A DNA stretch of 64,000 nt from Microbispora amethystogenes (GTDB lineage: Bacteria; Actinomycetota; Actinomycetes; Streptosporangiales; Streptosporangiaceae), in contig NZ_BOOB01000020.1 in assembly GCF_016863015.1 (NCBI RefSeq), forward strand, positions 1-64,000, given 5' to 3'. Below the pieces are notes generated by a model that did not search any database, was not told the origin of the DNA, and saw only the letters and a list, made by a program, of their open reading frames with translations. Position 1 is the first letter of the stretch. Every line of letters starts with the position of its first letter. Below, in pieces: positions 47,241 to 55,840 of this stretch. The translations under genes and the position numbers were made by a program.

Positions 47241-48680
47241 ATGCTCCGCGAGTTCAGGCTCCCCGACGTCGGCGAGGGGCTGACCGAGGCCGAGATCGTC
47301 AGGTGGCACGTCACCCCGGGCGACTCCGTGAAGATCAACCAGACGATCGTGGAGATCGAGACGGCCAAGGCCGTGGTCGAGCTGCCCTGCCCGTACGAGG
47401 GCACGGTGTCGGCCCTGATGGCAGACGAGGGCCAGACGGTCGACGTGGGCGCCCCGATCATCTCGGTCCGTACGGGCGACGGCGAGGGCCCGGCCGACGC
47501 CGGCCGGGAGGCGCTGGCGGACGACCTGGTGCCGGACGTGAAAGACGGCGCCGAGCCGAAGAAGGAGAAGCGCCAGCCGGTGCTCGTCGGGTACGGCGTG
47601 AAGACGTCCGCGACCCGCCGCCGTCCCCGCAAGCCCGCCCCGCCCGCTCCTGCTCCGTCCACCCCTGTTTCGGCCGCTCCCGCTTCGTCCGCTCCTGTTT
47701 CGGCCGCCCGCACCTCCACCGCCCCTGCTGCGCCGGCCCCGGCCGCGTACACCCCACCGGCCCCCGCGGCCACCCCGCCAGCCTCGCCCTCTGCGCCCGC
47801 GAACGGGCACGCGGCCTCGGCCCGGGTTCAGGTCCTGGCGAAGCCGCCGGTGCGCAAGCTCGCCAGGGACCTCGGCGTCGACCTGACGGCCCTCACCGGC
47901 ACCGGCCCGCAGGGGTCGATCACCCGGGCCGACGTGGAGGCCGCGGTGGCGGCGCCCGCCCCGGCGACCTCGGTGGCCGCAGGGGCGCGGGAGGAGTACA
48001 TCCCGGTCAGGGGAGTCAGGAAGGCGACCGCGCAGGCCATGGTGGCCAGCGCGTTCTCGGCTCCGCACGTGACGGAGTGGCTCCAGGTCGACGTGACCGA
48101 GACGATGGAGGCCGTACGGCGGCTGCGGACACTGCCCGAGTTCGCCGAGGTCAAGGTGTCGCCGCTGCTCCTGGTGGCGAAGGCGCTGATCACGGCGGTG
48201 AAGCGGCACCCGATGGCGAACGCCTCGTGGACCGGCGAGGAGATCGTGGTCAAGCACTACGTGAACCTCGGCATCGCCGCCGCCACCGACCGCGGCCTCA
48301 TCGTGCCGAATATCAAGGACGCCGACGCGATGTCGCTGCCCGGCCTGGCGCGGGCGCTCGGCGAGCTCACCGAGCGGGCGCGGGCGGGGAAGTGCCAGCC
48401 GGCCGAGCTGACCGGCGGCACGATCACGATCACCAACGTGGGGGTCTTCGGCGTCGACGCCGGAACGCCGATCCTGAATCCGGGAGAGGTGGCGATCCTC
48501 GCCATCGGGCAGATCAGGGACATGCCCTGGGTGGTCGACGGGCAGCTCGCGGTCCGGAAGGTGACCACGCTGGCACTGTCGTTCGACCACCGCGTGGTCG
48601 ACGGCGAACTCGGTTCGTACGTCCTGCGCGACGTCGGCGCCATGCTGGAGGACCCTCTGCGCATGCTCGCCTGGAGCTGA
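47241..48680 (+). CDS. Dihydrolipoamide acyltransferase (E2)
   Basis: A 479-residue core enzyme moving acyl groups from lipoamide to CoA. Single lipoyl domain at 1-78 with lipoyl lysine Lys43 in ETAKAVVEL, a Pro/Ala/Ser linker partly made of repeats (about 125-190), peripheral-subunit-binding domain at about 193-235 (PPVRKLARDLGVDLTALTG), and catalytic domain with His450 and Asp454 in FDHRVVDGE. AGGGGAGAG precedes the ATG. No E3 gene is attached; lpdA at 10-11 kb is a candidate partner. Confidence 0.95.
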   Translation: MLREFRLPDVGEGLTEAEIVRWHVTPGDSVKINQTIVEIETAKAVVELPCPYEGTVSALMADEGQTVDVGAPIISVRTGDGEGPADAGREALADDLVPDVKDGAEPKKEKRQPVLVGYGVKTSATRRRPRKPAPPAPAPSTPVSAAPASSAPVSAARTSTAPAAPAPAAYTPPAPAATPPASPSAPANGHAASARVQVLAKPPVRKLARDLGVDLTALTGTGPQGSITRADVEAAVAAPAPATSVAAGAREEYIPVRGVRKATAQAMVASAFSAPHVTEWLQVDVTETMEAVRRLRTLPEFAEVKVSPLLLVAKALITAVKRHPMANASWTGEEIVVKHYVNLGIAAATDRGLIVPNIKDADAMSLPGLARALGELTERARAGKCQPAELTGGTITITNVGVFGVDAGTPILNPGEVAILAIGQIRDMPWVVDGQLAVRKVTTLALSFDHRVVDGELGSYVLRDVGAMLEDPLRMLAWS

Positions 48681-48710
48681 CGCACACGATTCCCCCGCAC
48701 GCGATTCGCT

Positions 48711-48746
48711 GAAGGGCCGGAGACCGGTGGCGGTCTCCGGCCCTTC
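48711..48746 (+). terminator. Terminator after the E1-E2 operon
   Basis: GAAGGGCCGGAGACCG (48711-48726) with CGGTCTCCGGCCCTTC (48731-48746), a perfect 16-bp stem with a 4-base loop. Confidence 0.9.
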
Positions 48747-48776
48747 CTGCCGGCAGGGCCGCGAAGTAGTGACCAG

Positions 48777-48809
48777 AGGTCCGCCTCCCCTCCCCGGGGA
48801 GGCGGACCT
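48777..48809. terminator. Second hairpin after the E1-E2 operon
   Basis: AGGTCCGCCTCCCC (48777-48790) with GGGGAGGCGGACCT (48796-48809), loop of 5; tandem back-up terminator. The remaining bases to 49019 have no recognised gene; GATACT (49001-49006) may be a -10. Confidence 0.8.
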
Positions 48810-49019
48810 TCGCCATGAGAAAGAAGGCCCGTGAGAAGGGCCGGGAAAATGAACGCCAAAGGCTCAACGAAAACCGGGCGAGTGGGTGAACCGCCTTCTG
48901 GCGACGCGCGGTGCGCTATCCGTTGTTCGTCGTCGGCTCTGCACACGCCGCAATGAACGGCACGGCTGACAAAAAAACTTCCGTTACCCCGAAATCCACC
49001 GATACTGCGGGAGTCGTCA

Positions 49020-49166
49020 ATGAGCATGCGAATAACGGCACCTTCGGTGGTGCGCTCCCTCGCGGTGGCGGTCCTCGCCTCCACGGTTCCCTGGAAGGCG
49101 TCAAAGCACTTCCACACCGACGGCGAGATGCTCTGCCCCATGCCCGGCATCAGCGTCGAGACCTGA
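49020..49166 (+). CDS. Possible small secreted or membrane peptide, 48 aa
   Basis: An unrecognised short reading frame. Its start MSMRITAPSVVRSLAVAVLA is basic then hydrophobic, like a signal or anchor sequence, and the rest (KHFHTDGEMLCPMPGISVE) has one cysteine. CGGGAG lies about 6-7 bases before the ATG and a GATACT -10 candidate 14 bases before. Too short for statistical support. Confidence 0.4.
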   Translation: MSMRITAPSVVRSLAVAVLASTVPWKASKHFHTDGEMLCPMPGISVET

Positions 49167-49242
49167 GGCGGCCCGGGGCGTACAAGCCGTCTGCAAGATC
49201 GGAACCAGTGACACTCAAGCACGGGTTCCTAGCCTCCCTACC

Positions 49243-50142
49243 GTGATTCGTGGAGACCACGGCCCGCTCGCGACGCGAGACGGGGGAGCGGCGACGATCG
49301 CCGGGTTCGCCGCCGTACTCGCCGAGGGCGCGGACATCCTGCGCGCCCTGAGCCGTCGTGCCACGCCTCTCTTCGAGGCGGGGAAGGCGATCGAGGAGTG
49401 GGCCGGCCGCCATCCCGGCGCCGGCCCCCGCCTCGTCCCAGGCGACCGCGACGAGTTCCGCCTGCTGCTGCGCCATCCCGACGGCGGGGTGGTGGCGCTG
49501 TCGGTGCCCCGAGGCGAGCGACCTCGGCCGGACGGACCGGACGAGGTCGCCGAGCGGTGCATCCCTCCGCGTGAGCTCGTGGAGGACGTCGAGCCGCTGG
49601 AGGACGGCGACCTGCGGGAGGCCGTGGCGGAGCTTCGCGCCCGGCGCGGCCTGCACGACCGGGCCGCCACGCTGGCCTGGCTGGCCGAGACGCCGTGGTC
49701 CGGGGAGCAGTTCGAGGCGCTCGTCGCCGGGATCGCGCGGCGGCGCCGCTTCCGGCGGCGCAAACAGGCCGAGCTCGGGCCGGGCCACCTCGCCTCCCAC
49801 CGCGCCGACTTCGACCGCGTACGCGCCCTGTGGGTGACGGGCTCGGAACCGGTGAACGGCGAGCTGCTCCGCGGCGTCACCGCCTTGACCGGCTACCGGC
49901 AGGCCGTGGTGACGGTGGGCGAGCGGTGGGCCGGGGAGCTGCCCGCGCCGCTGCGCCACGCCGGTCTCGACACGCTGGTGGGCCCGGTCCCGTACGGCGA
50001 CGGTTTTCTGACCGGCGTCGTGCTGGAGCGCCGGGCGGCGCGGGACGATCCGGAGACGCTCGCGGCGGCGGGTGAGGCCGCCTTCGGCGAGTGGCTCGTG
50101 GCACGGCGCGGCCGGGCCTCCGTCGAGTGCCAGTGGCTCTGA
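49243..50142 (+). CDS. Hypothetical protein, 299 aa
   Basis: A soluble protein not recognised. The N-terminal third is helical (ILRALSRRATPLFEAGKAIE), the middle very basic (RRRRFRRRKQ) and the end mixed (VVLERRAARDDPETLAAAGE). No membrane segment or catalytic motif is seen. The GTG has no Shine-Dalgarno and follows TAGCCT by 7 bases, suggesting a leaderless mRNA. Confidence 0.65.
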   Translation: MIRGDHGPLATRDGGAATIAGFAAVLAEGADILRALSRRATPLFEAGKAIEEWAGRHPGAGPRLVPGDRDEFRLLLRHPDGGVVALSVPRGERPRPDGPDEVAERCIPPRELVEDVEPLEDGDLREAVAELRARRGLHDRAATLAWLAETPWSGEQFEALVAGIARRRRFRRRKQAELGPGHLASHRADFDRVRALWVTGSEPVNGELLRGVTALTGYRQAVVTVGERWAGELPAPLRHAGLDTLVGPVPYGDGFLTGVVLERRAARDDPETLAAAGEAAFGEWLVARRGRASVECQWL

Positions 50143-50279
50143 CGCCCTCACTGTCGAAGACACCCACGTCGCCGGAGACGGCGGGGGTGCGGGAGATCAC
50201 CCGGCGCGAGGGATGAGAGGATGAGCGCCGTGAAGAGCGCGGTCACCGGGCCGCGTGCGTCCCGTCCCAGGGAGAGTGC

Positions 50280-50573
50280 ATGTTCCGCCACATCGTGCTG
50301 CTGAAGTGGACCGACGACGCCACCGAGGAGCAGGGCGCCGAGGTGGAAAGGCGGCTCAACGAGCTGCCGGGCGTCATCCCCGAGATCCGGAGCTACCAGA
50401 TCGGCCCGGACGCGGGCGTCAACCAGGGCAACTTCTCCTTCGCCGTGACGGCCCTCTTCGACTCCCCGGAGGACTACGTCGTCTACCGGGACCACCCGGC
50501 TCACCTGGCGGTGGTCGAGGAGTGCATCGCGCCGATCCTCGCCGCCCGCACGGCCGTGCAGTACGCGGTCTGA
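50280..50573 (+). CDS. Dabb-family (stress-responsive alpha/beta barrel) protein
   Basis: A 97-residue dimeric ferredoxin-like protein: FRHIVLLKWTDDATEEQ, then SYQIGPDAG, then PAHLAVVEECIAPIL. Family members bind small ligands or act in stress; function here is unknown. GGGAGAG stands at good distance from the ATG. Confidence 0.87.
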   Translation: MFRHIVLLKWTDDATEEQGAEVERRLNELPGVIPEIRSYQIGPDAGVNQGNFSFAVTALFDSPEDYVVYRDHPAHLAVVEECIAPILAARTAVQYAV

Positions 50574-50965
50574 TCCGGGGCAACGCGCCCCGGGCACGGA
50601 ACGACCGAGGGCGAGCGGACAGCGCCGCTCGTCCCGCCGTTCGCGCACGTGCCCTGCCGGACGATCACCGATGCCAGGCGGTGACAGGTCCGTACTGTGC
50701 CGCTTGCTGAAATCTCGTCTCGCCGCACACTTTCACCCCCTGCTCTGTGCGGGATCAAGGCCGCGCCCGATAACGATTCAGATACGCGAAGTGTGTTCAC
50801 AAACATGAACGCATCCTGACCTGGGCCGCTGACTGTCGCCTCCCCGCCCTGCGGCTGTGACCTGCGTACCCGCCATTGACCGCGGCGGTAAGACGAGCGC
50901 ATCGTTACGGAGCCAGGCGGTTGCCGGAACGGAGTGCCGCGCGTTCAGCCGGAGGTTCGACGCGC
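50574..50965. promoter_or_regulatory. Upstream region of the symporter with an inverted repeat
   Basis: About 390 bp without a gene, relatively AT-rich from 50740 to 50815. GTTCA-CAAACA-TGAAC (50795-50810) is a short palindrome, and GATAAC near 50769 and AGATAC near 50780 could be -10 elements. A regulator's site for the symporter is plausible. Confidence 0.4.
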
Positions 50966-52456
50966 GTGAACCACGTGGACTGGTACGTTCTCGGCGGCTA
51001 CTTCGTCGTGATGGTGGCGATCGGCATCTACTCGCACCGCCGCATCGGCGACATCAGCGACTTCTTCACGGCCGGCGGCAAGATGCCCTGGTGGCTGGCC
51101 GGCATCTCGCACCACATGTCCGGCTACAGCGCCGTCATGTTCACCGGGTACGCCGGGGTCGCCTACCTGTACGGCGTCACTTCCTATGTCACCTGGGCCT
51201 TCCCGATCGCGATCGGCATCGCCGCCGGTTCGGTGCTGTTCGCGCCGCGGCTGAACCGGATCCGTTCCAGGCTCAGGGTCAGCTCGCCGCTGGAGTTCCT
51301 CGCGAGGCGCTACAACGTGCCGACGCAGCAGGCGCTCGCGTGGTCCGGCGGCCTGCTCAAGATCGTTGACGTCGGCGCCAAGTGGGCCGCGATCGCCACG
51401 TTGCTGTCCACGTTCACCGGCCTGTCGCTCAACCAGGGCATCCTCATCACCGGCGCGGTCACCGCGGTCTACTGCACGGTCGGCGGCCTGTGGGCCGACG
51501 CGCTCACCGACTTCGGGCAGTTCGTCATCCAGTTGCTCGCCGGCGTCGTCATGCTGGTCGCCGTCCTGGGGAGGCTCGGCGGCGTCGACGCGATCGGCGG
51601 CCTATGGGACCGGCTCCCGGCCGGGCACGCACAGCCGCTCAACGGGCCGTTCACCGTGACGTTCCTGCTGGCGTTCCTGTTCATCAAGACGTTCGAGTAC
51701 AACGGCGGCATGTGGAACCAGGCCCAGCGCTACATGGCGGCGCCGACGCCGGGGCAGGCGGCCCGGGGCGCCCGGCTGTCGGCCGCGCTGTGGGCGGTCT
51801 GGCCGCTCCTGCTGTTCTTCCCGATGTGGGCCGCGCCGCTGCTGGTCCACGCGAACAAGCCCGACGCCAGCGACTCCTACGCGCTGCTGACCACCCAGCT
51901 CATCCCGCACGGCCTGCTGGGCCTGGTGATCGCCGGTTTCTTCTCGCACACGATGGCGATGGCGTCCTCGGACGCCAACGCGATCGCCTCGGTCTTCACC
52001 CGCGACGTGATCCCGGTGCTGTCCCGCGCGGCGCGCGCCTGGGACACCCGGGCCGGCCTGATCGCGGCCCGGGTCACCACGGTCGCGTTCATCGCGTTGT
52101 CGATGACTGTGGCGACCCAGGTCAACAGCCCGGTGCTGAAGGACATCATCACGGTCGTCATCAAGTGGGTGGCCGGGCTCATCGGCCCGATCTCGATCCC
52201 GCTGCTGCTCGGCATGCTGCCGGCGTTCCGCCGGTCCGGGCCGACGGCCGCACTGGTCTCGTGGGCCGCCGGCCTGTTCGTCTTCTGGCTCACCAACTAC
52301 GGCGTGAGCGGCGTCTCGACCGCCGTGGCGACGGCCGCGCCGGTGGCCACCTCGCTGGTGCTCTTCACGGTCATCGGCTTCCTCCGCCCGGAGAACACCC
52401 CCGAGCGGGAGGAACTGCTCACCACCGTCAACACCGACGCGACCGCCGCACCCTAG
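50966..52456 (+). CDS. Sodium:solute symporter (SSS family)
   Basis: A 496-residue membrane transporter with about 13 hydrophobic helices. Family features are the start [55 protein letters not shown] and [19 protein letters not shown]. It takes up a small solute (sugar, organic acid, amino acid or urea-like) with Na+; the solute is unknown. GGAGG lies 10 bases before the GTG. Its stop shares the bases CTAG with the opposing acyl-CoA dehydrogenase stop. Confidence 0.93.
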   Translation: MNHVDWYVLGGYFVVMVAIGIYSHRRIGDISDFFTAGGKMPWWLAGISHHMSGYSAVMFTGYAGVAYLYGVTSYVTWAFPIAIGIAAGSVLFAPRLNRIRSRLRVSSPLEFLARRYNVPTQQALAWSGGLLKIVDVGAKWAAIATLLSTFTGLSLNQGILITGAVTAVYCTVGGLWADALTDFGQFVIQLLAGVVMLVAVLGRLGGVDAIGGLWDRLPAGHAQPLNGPFTVTFLLAFLFIKTFEYNGGMWNQAQRYMAAPTPGQAARGARLSAALWAVWPLLLFFPMWAAPLLVHANKPDASDSYALLTTQLIPHGLLGLVIAGFFSHTMAMASSDANAIASVFTRDVIPVLSRAARAWDTRAGLIAARVTTVAFIALSMTVATQVNSPVLKDIITVVIKWVAGLIGPISIPLLLGMLPAFRRSGPTAALVSWAAGLFVFWLTNYGVSGVSTAVATAAPVATSLVLFTVIGFLRPENTPEREELLTTVNTDATAAP

Positions 52457-54276
52457 AAGGAGCTCTCGGGCAGGTCCATGAGGTCCTGCCCGGTGGCGGC
52501 GAGCACGCGGCGCTCGGCGGCCAGGCGGGGCAGGACGGTCTGGGCGAAGAACGCCGCCGCCCCGACCTTGCCCGTGTAGAAGTCCTTGTCCTGCTCCGAG
52601 ACGGACAGCGCGTTCAGCGCCACCTCGGCCTGGCGCAGCAGCAGCCAGCCGAGGACCAGGTCGCCGAGCGCCATCAGGAACCGGGTCGTGTTGAGCCCGA
52701 CCTTGTAGACCTCGCGCGGCGTCTCCATCGAGGAGATCGCCCAGCCGGCCATCGTGTCGGCCATCGCCTTCACCTCGTCGGCCGCCTCGTCGAGCAGCGC
52801 CCGCTCGACCTTCAGCCGTCCGTTGCCCGCCCCTGAGGCGGCGAACGCCTTGATCTCGCCGAGCAGCGACCCCAGCGCCGCGCCCTGGTTCCGCAGGACC
52901 TTGCGGAAGAACAGGTCCTGGCCCTGGATCGCGGTCGTGCCCTCGTACAGCGAGTCGATCTTCGAGTCGCGGATGTACTGCTCGATCGGGTAGTCCTGCA
53001 GGAAGCCCGAGCCGCCGAGCGTCTGCAGCGAGCGCGCGAGCAGCTCGTACGACCGCTCGGAGCCGACGCCCTTGACCAGTGGGAGCAGCAGGTCGTTGAG
53101 CGCCTCGGCGGCCTCGTCGCGGCGGCCCTCGAACTCCGCGATCTGGATCTGGTCCTGGATCGTCGCCGTGTAGAGCACCAGCGCCCGCATGGCCTCGGCG
53201 TACGACTTCTGCAGCATGAGCTCGCGGCGGACGTCGGGGTGGTGGGTGATCGGCACGCGCGGCGCGGTCTTGTCGCCGGCGCGGGTGAGGTCGGCGCCCT
53301 GGAGGCGGTTCTTGGCGAACTCCAGCGCGTTCAGGTAACCGGTGGAGAGCGTGGCGATGGCCTTGGCGCCCACCATCATGCGGGCGTGCTCGATGACCAT
53401 GAACATCTGCCGGATGCCGTCGTGTGTGTCGCCGACCAGGTAGCCGATCGCCGGGTGCTTCTCGCCGAGGGTGAGCTCGCAGGTCGTGGAGACCTTGAGG
53501 CCCATCTTCTTCTCGACGTTGGTGACGTAGACGCCGTTGCGCTCGCCCAGCTCACCGGTCTCGAGGTCGACCAGGAACTTCGGCACGAGGAACATCGACA
53601 GGCCCTTGGTGCCGGGCTTGGCGCCCTCGGGACGGGCCAGCACGAGGTGGAAGATGTTCTCGGCCATGTCGTGCTCGGCGCTGGTGATGAAGCGCTTCAC
53701 GCCCTCGATGTGCCAGGTGCCGTCGGGCTGCGCGATCGCCTTCGTACGGCCGGCCCCGACGTCGGAGCCCGCGTCGGGCTCGGTCAGGACCATCGTCGCG
53801 CCCCAGTGCCGCTCGACGGCCATCTCGGCGAACCGCTTCTGCTCGGGGGTGCCGAGCTCGAACAGCAGGCGGGCGAACGCGGGGCCGCAGGCGAACATCC
53901 ACACGGCGGGGTTGGCCCCGAGCACCATCTCGGCCATCGCCCATACAAGGCTGCGCGGAGCGGGCGTGCCGCCCAGCTCCGGCTGCAGCTCAAGGCGCCA
54001 CCACTCGGCGTCCACCCAGGCCTGGTACGACCGCTTGAAGCTCTCCGGCATGGTCACGTCGTGGGTGGCCGGGTCGAAGACGGGCGGGTGGCGGTCGGCG
54101 TCCTCGAAGGAGTCGGCGATCGGCCCGGTGGCCAGCCGGTTCACCTCGTCCAGCACGCTGCGGGCGGTGTCCTCGTCGACCTCGGCGAAGGGGCCGGTAC
54201 CGAGGATCTCCCTGCGCCCGAACACCTCGAAGAGGTTGAACTCCAGGTCGCGGAGGTTGCTCTTGTAGTGACCCAT
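52453..54276 (-). CDS. Acyl-CoA dehydrogenase
   Basis: A 607-residue FAD enzyme of the longer FadE5-like type, oxidising acyl-CoA at the alpha-beta bond. Motifs: [34 protein letters not shown] and the catalytic glutamate region [18 protein letters not shown]. The C-terminal 130 residues form an additional helical domain. Upstream lie two TACYSGTCGGTAAC elements, likely TetR-type operators for fatty-acid control. It converges on the symporter with a 4-bp stop overlap. Confidence 0.94.
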   Translation of the reverse strand: MGHYKSNLRDLEFNLFEVFGRREILGTGPFAEVDEDTARSVLDEVNRLATGPIADSFEDADRHPPVFDPATHDVTMPESFKRSYQAWVDAEWWRLELQPELGGTPAPRSLVWAMAEMVLGANPAVWMFACGPAFARLLFELGTPEQKRFAEMAVERHWGATMVLTEPDAGSDVGAGRTKAIAQPDGTWHIEGVKRFITSAEHDMAENIFHLVLARPEGAKPGTKGLSMFLVPKFLVDLETGELGERNGVYVTNVEKKMGLKVSTTCELTLGEKHPAIGYLVGDTHDGIRQMFMVIEHARMMVGAKAIATLSTGYLNALEFAKNRLQGADLTRAGDKTAPRVPITHHPDVRRELMLQKSYAEAMRALVLYTATIQDQIQIAEFEGRRDEAAEALNDLLLPLVKGVGSERSYELLARSLQTLGGSGFLQDYPIEQYIRDSKIDSLYEGTTAIQGQDLFFRKVLRNQGAALGSLLGEIKAFAASGAGNGRLKVERALLDEAADEVKAMADTMAGWAISSMETPREVYKVGLNTTRFLMALGDLVLGWLLLRQAEVALNALSVSEQDKDFYTGKVGAAAFFAQTVLPRLAAERRVLAATGQDLMDLPESSF

Positions 54277-54312
54277 CTGTGTGCGCTCCTAGAACCAGAC
54301 CCGGGGGTAACG

Positions 54313-54354
54313 TACTGGTCGGTAACTCTAGCCCGAATGCTACCCGTCGGTAAC
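54313..54354. promoter_or_regulatory. Paired operators upstream of the acyl-CoA dehydrogenase
   Basis: TACTGGTCGGTAAC (54313-54326) and TACCCGTCGGTAAC (54341-54354) are 28 bp apart, both with TAC-N6-GTA symmetry. The form is like operators of actinobacterial fatty-acid TetR repressors as I recall them. Placement 40-80 bp before the gene start suits repression. Confidence 0.6.
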
Positions 54355-54498
54355 CCGGCATATCCATGGCCTCCACCACAGATCGCGCGAATCTTCCCGC
54401 ACAACAGATATGTTGGGGTTGTGAGGGGCGCGGCTCGCGGTCCTCCCGGACGAGGTGCCTGCCGTACCCGGAGCGGCGAAGACGGCGGGCGAAGGGAT

Positions 54499-54744
54499 AT
54501 GAACCAGCTTCTGCAGATCGCCGGCGCCGTACTCGTCCTCGGCGCGTTCCTGCTCTCCCAGTTGAACGTCCTGGACGGCCGGTCGAAGATCTACCTCACG
54601 CTCAACCTCGTCGGCTCGGCGGTGCTCGCCTGGCTCGCGTACGCGGACGCCGACTGGGGGTTCCTGCTGCTGGAGGGGGTGTGGGCCGTGGTCTCCGCGG
54701 CCGGCCTCGTCCGATCGCTCCGGCCGCGGCGGATGGTCACATAA
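54499..54744 (+). CDS. Small membrane protein (CBU_0592-like)
   Basis: An 81-residue protein of three hydrophobic stretches: LLQIAGAVLVLGAFLLSQLN, then YLTLNLVGSAVLAWLAYA and FLLLEGVWAVVSAAGLVR, with a basic end. The pattern fits small membrane proteins of the CBU_0592 family, of unknown function. GAAGGG precedes the ATG. It is divergent from the acyl-CoA dehydrogenase. Confidence 0.8.
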   Translation: MNQLLQIAGAVLVLGAFLLSQLNVLDGRSKIYLTLNLVGSAVLAWLAYADADWGFLLLEGVWAVVSAAGLVRSLRPRRMVT

Positions 54745-54802
54745 CCGGCTTGACACCTTTGATGGTGTCGCGGTTGGGTGGGCCGCTGGTTAGGGTGGGC
54801 GC

Positions 54803-55180
54803 ATGCTTGAGATCCACACGGTGACTTTCGACTGCGCCCGGCCGTACGAGCTGGCCCAGTGGTGGAGCGAGGCCCTGGGCTGGCCGCTCGCCGACTCCGA
54901 GCCCGAAGACGACGAGGTCATGCTGGACCGCCCGGACGGTCCTCCGCATCTGCTTTTCATCCGGGTGCCCGAGGGCAAGACGGTCAAGAACCGGCTGCAC
55001 CTCGACGTCAACCCGACCGGGGACGGCACCCGCGACCAGCAGGTCGAGCGGCTGCTCGCGCTCGGGGCCAAGCCGTATGAGGACCACCGCACCCCCGAGG
55101 GCACGGGCTGGGTCACGCTGCTCGACCCCGAGGGCAACGAACTCTGCGTGTGCCGCAGCGCGGCGGAGCGGGAGTCCTGA
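54803..55180 (+). CDS. VOC-superfamily (glyoxalase-like) protein
   Basis: A 125-residue protein of two beta-alpha-beta-beta-beta modules: VTFDCARPYELAQWWSEALG, KNRLHLDVNP, then GTGWVTLLDPEGNELCV. The metal site positions His and Glu (LHLDV, GNELCV) are present, as in glyoxalase/dioxygenase relatives. Substrate unknown; some such proteins confer resistance. It ends 3 bp before the stop of an opposing gene. Confidence 0.85.
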   Translation: MLEIHTVTFDCARPYELAQWWSEALGWPLADSEPEDDEVMLDRPDGPPHLLFIRVPEGKTVKNRLHLDVNPTGDGTRDQQVERLLALGAKPYEDHRTPEGTGWVTLLDPEGNELCVCRSAAERES

Positions 55181-55183
55181 GAC

Positions 55184-55633
55184 TCAGGCGCCCTTGGCCC
55201 GGTTCCGCATGGAGAGCGTGAAGACGGCGGTGACCAGCAGCACGAGCAGGCCGCCCCACAGCGCGTCCCAGGCGGCGCCGAAGACGCCCTCGCGGTCGAT
55301 CACGAGCTGCACGGGATACATCAGGGCCGCCGCGCCGAGCCCCGGGTAGAGCGAGAAGCGCCAGGGGTGCCGCAACGCCCAGTGGCGGGCCTGCCGGGTC
55401 ACCCGGTCGCCCACGTTCGGCTTGGAGATCGAGCCGATCCCCGCGACGAGGGCGAACAGGGTGATCCCCGAGCACAGGGCCCAGGTCAGGTCCGCCGGTC
55501 CGGGCAGGATGACGCCCAGGATGAAGCTCGTGGCGGCGACCGCCCCGCCGGCCGTCGCCGCGGCTCGCCAGGGGGCGCCGCGCAGGGCCGCGCCGGCCAG
55601 GGACATCTCGTCCATTCGGGTGAGTTCGTTCAT
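55184..55633 (-). CDS. Hypothetical membrane protein, 149 aa
   Basis: Four probable hydrophobic helices (AAATAGGAVAATSFILGVIL, LCSGITLFALVAGIG, LYPGLGAAALMYPV, LWGGLLVLLVTAVFTL) and a short basic end. Not recognised. The ATG at 55633 (MNELTRMDEMS) is chosen; upstream in-frame sequence is the minisatellite. Shine-Dalgarno weak. Confidence 0.7.
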   Translation of the reverse strand: MNELTRMDEMSLAGAALRGAPWRAAATAGGAVAATSFILGVILPGPADLTWALCSGITLFALVAGIGSISKPNVGDRVTRQARHWALRHPWRFSLYPGLGAAALMYPVQLVIDREGVFGAAWDALWGGLLVLLVTAVFTLSMRNRAKGA

Positions 55634-55740
55634 GGTTACAGCGTGCCTGTCCAGGTCGTCCGGCGGCATCGGGGAAGTCCCTGAGCATCCCCTGACGCCC
55701 CCTGGGCAGGTCCCCCGGAACCCCGGTTCCCGGGCTCCGA

Positions 55741-55810
55741 CACCCCGGTCCCGACACCCCGGTCCCGACACCCCGGTCCCGACACCCCGGTCCCGACACC
55801 CCGGTCCCGG
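55741..55810. repeat. 14-bp tandem repeat, five copies
   Basis: CACCCCGGTCCCGA repeats exactly from 55741 with the last base changed in copy five. It lies in the intergenic region between the 149-aa membrane protein and the molybdopterin enzyme gene; its period is not a multiple of three. Confidence 0.95.
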
Positions 55811-55840
55811 CATCCCGGCCCGGCGGCACCGGGCGGCGGC

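Noticed and set aside
45165..48680. Reading the E1-E2 operon as definitely pyruvate dehydrogenase
   Set aside because: Split E1 subunits in actinomycetes are more often branched-chain enzymes, and sequence alone does not separate them here; left general.
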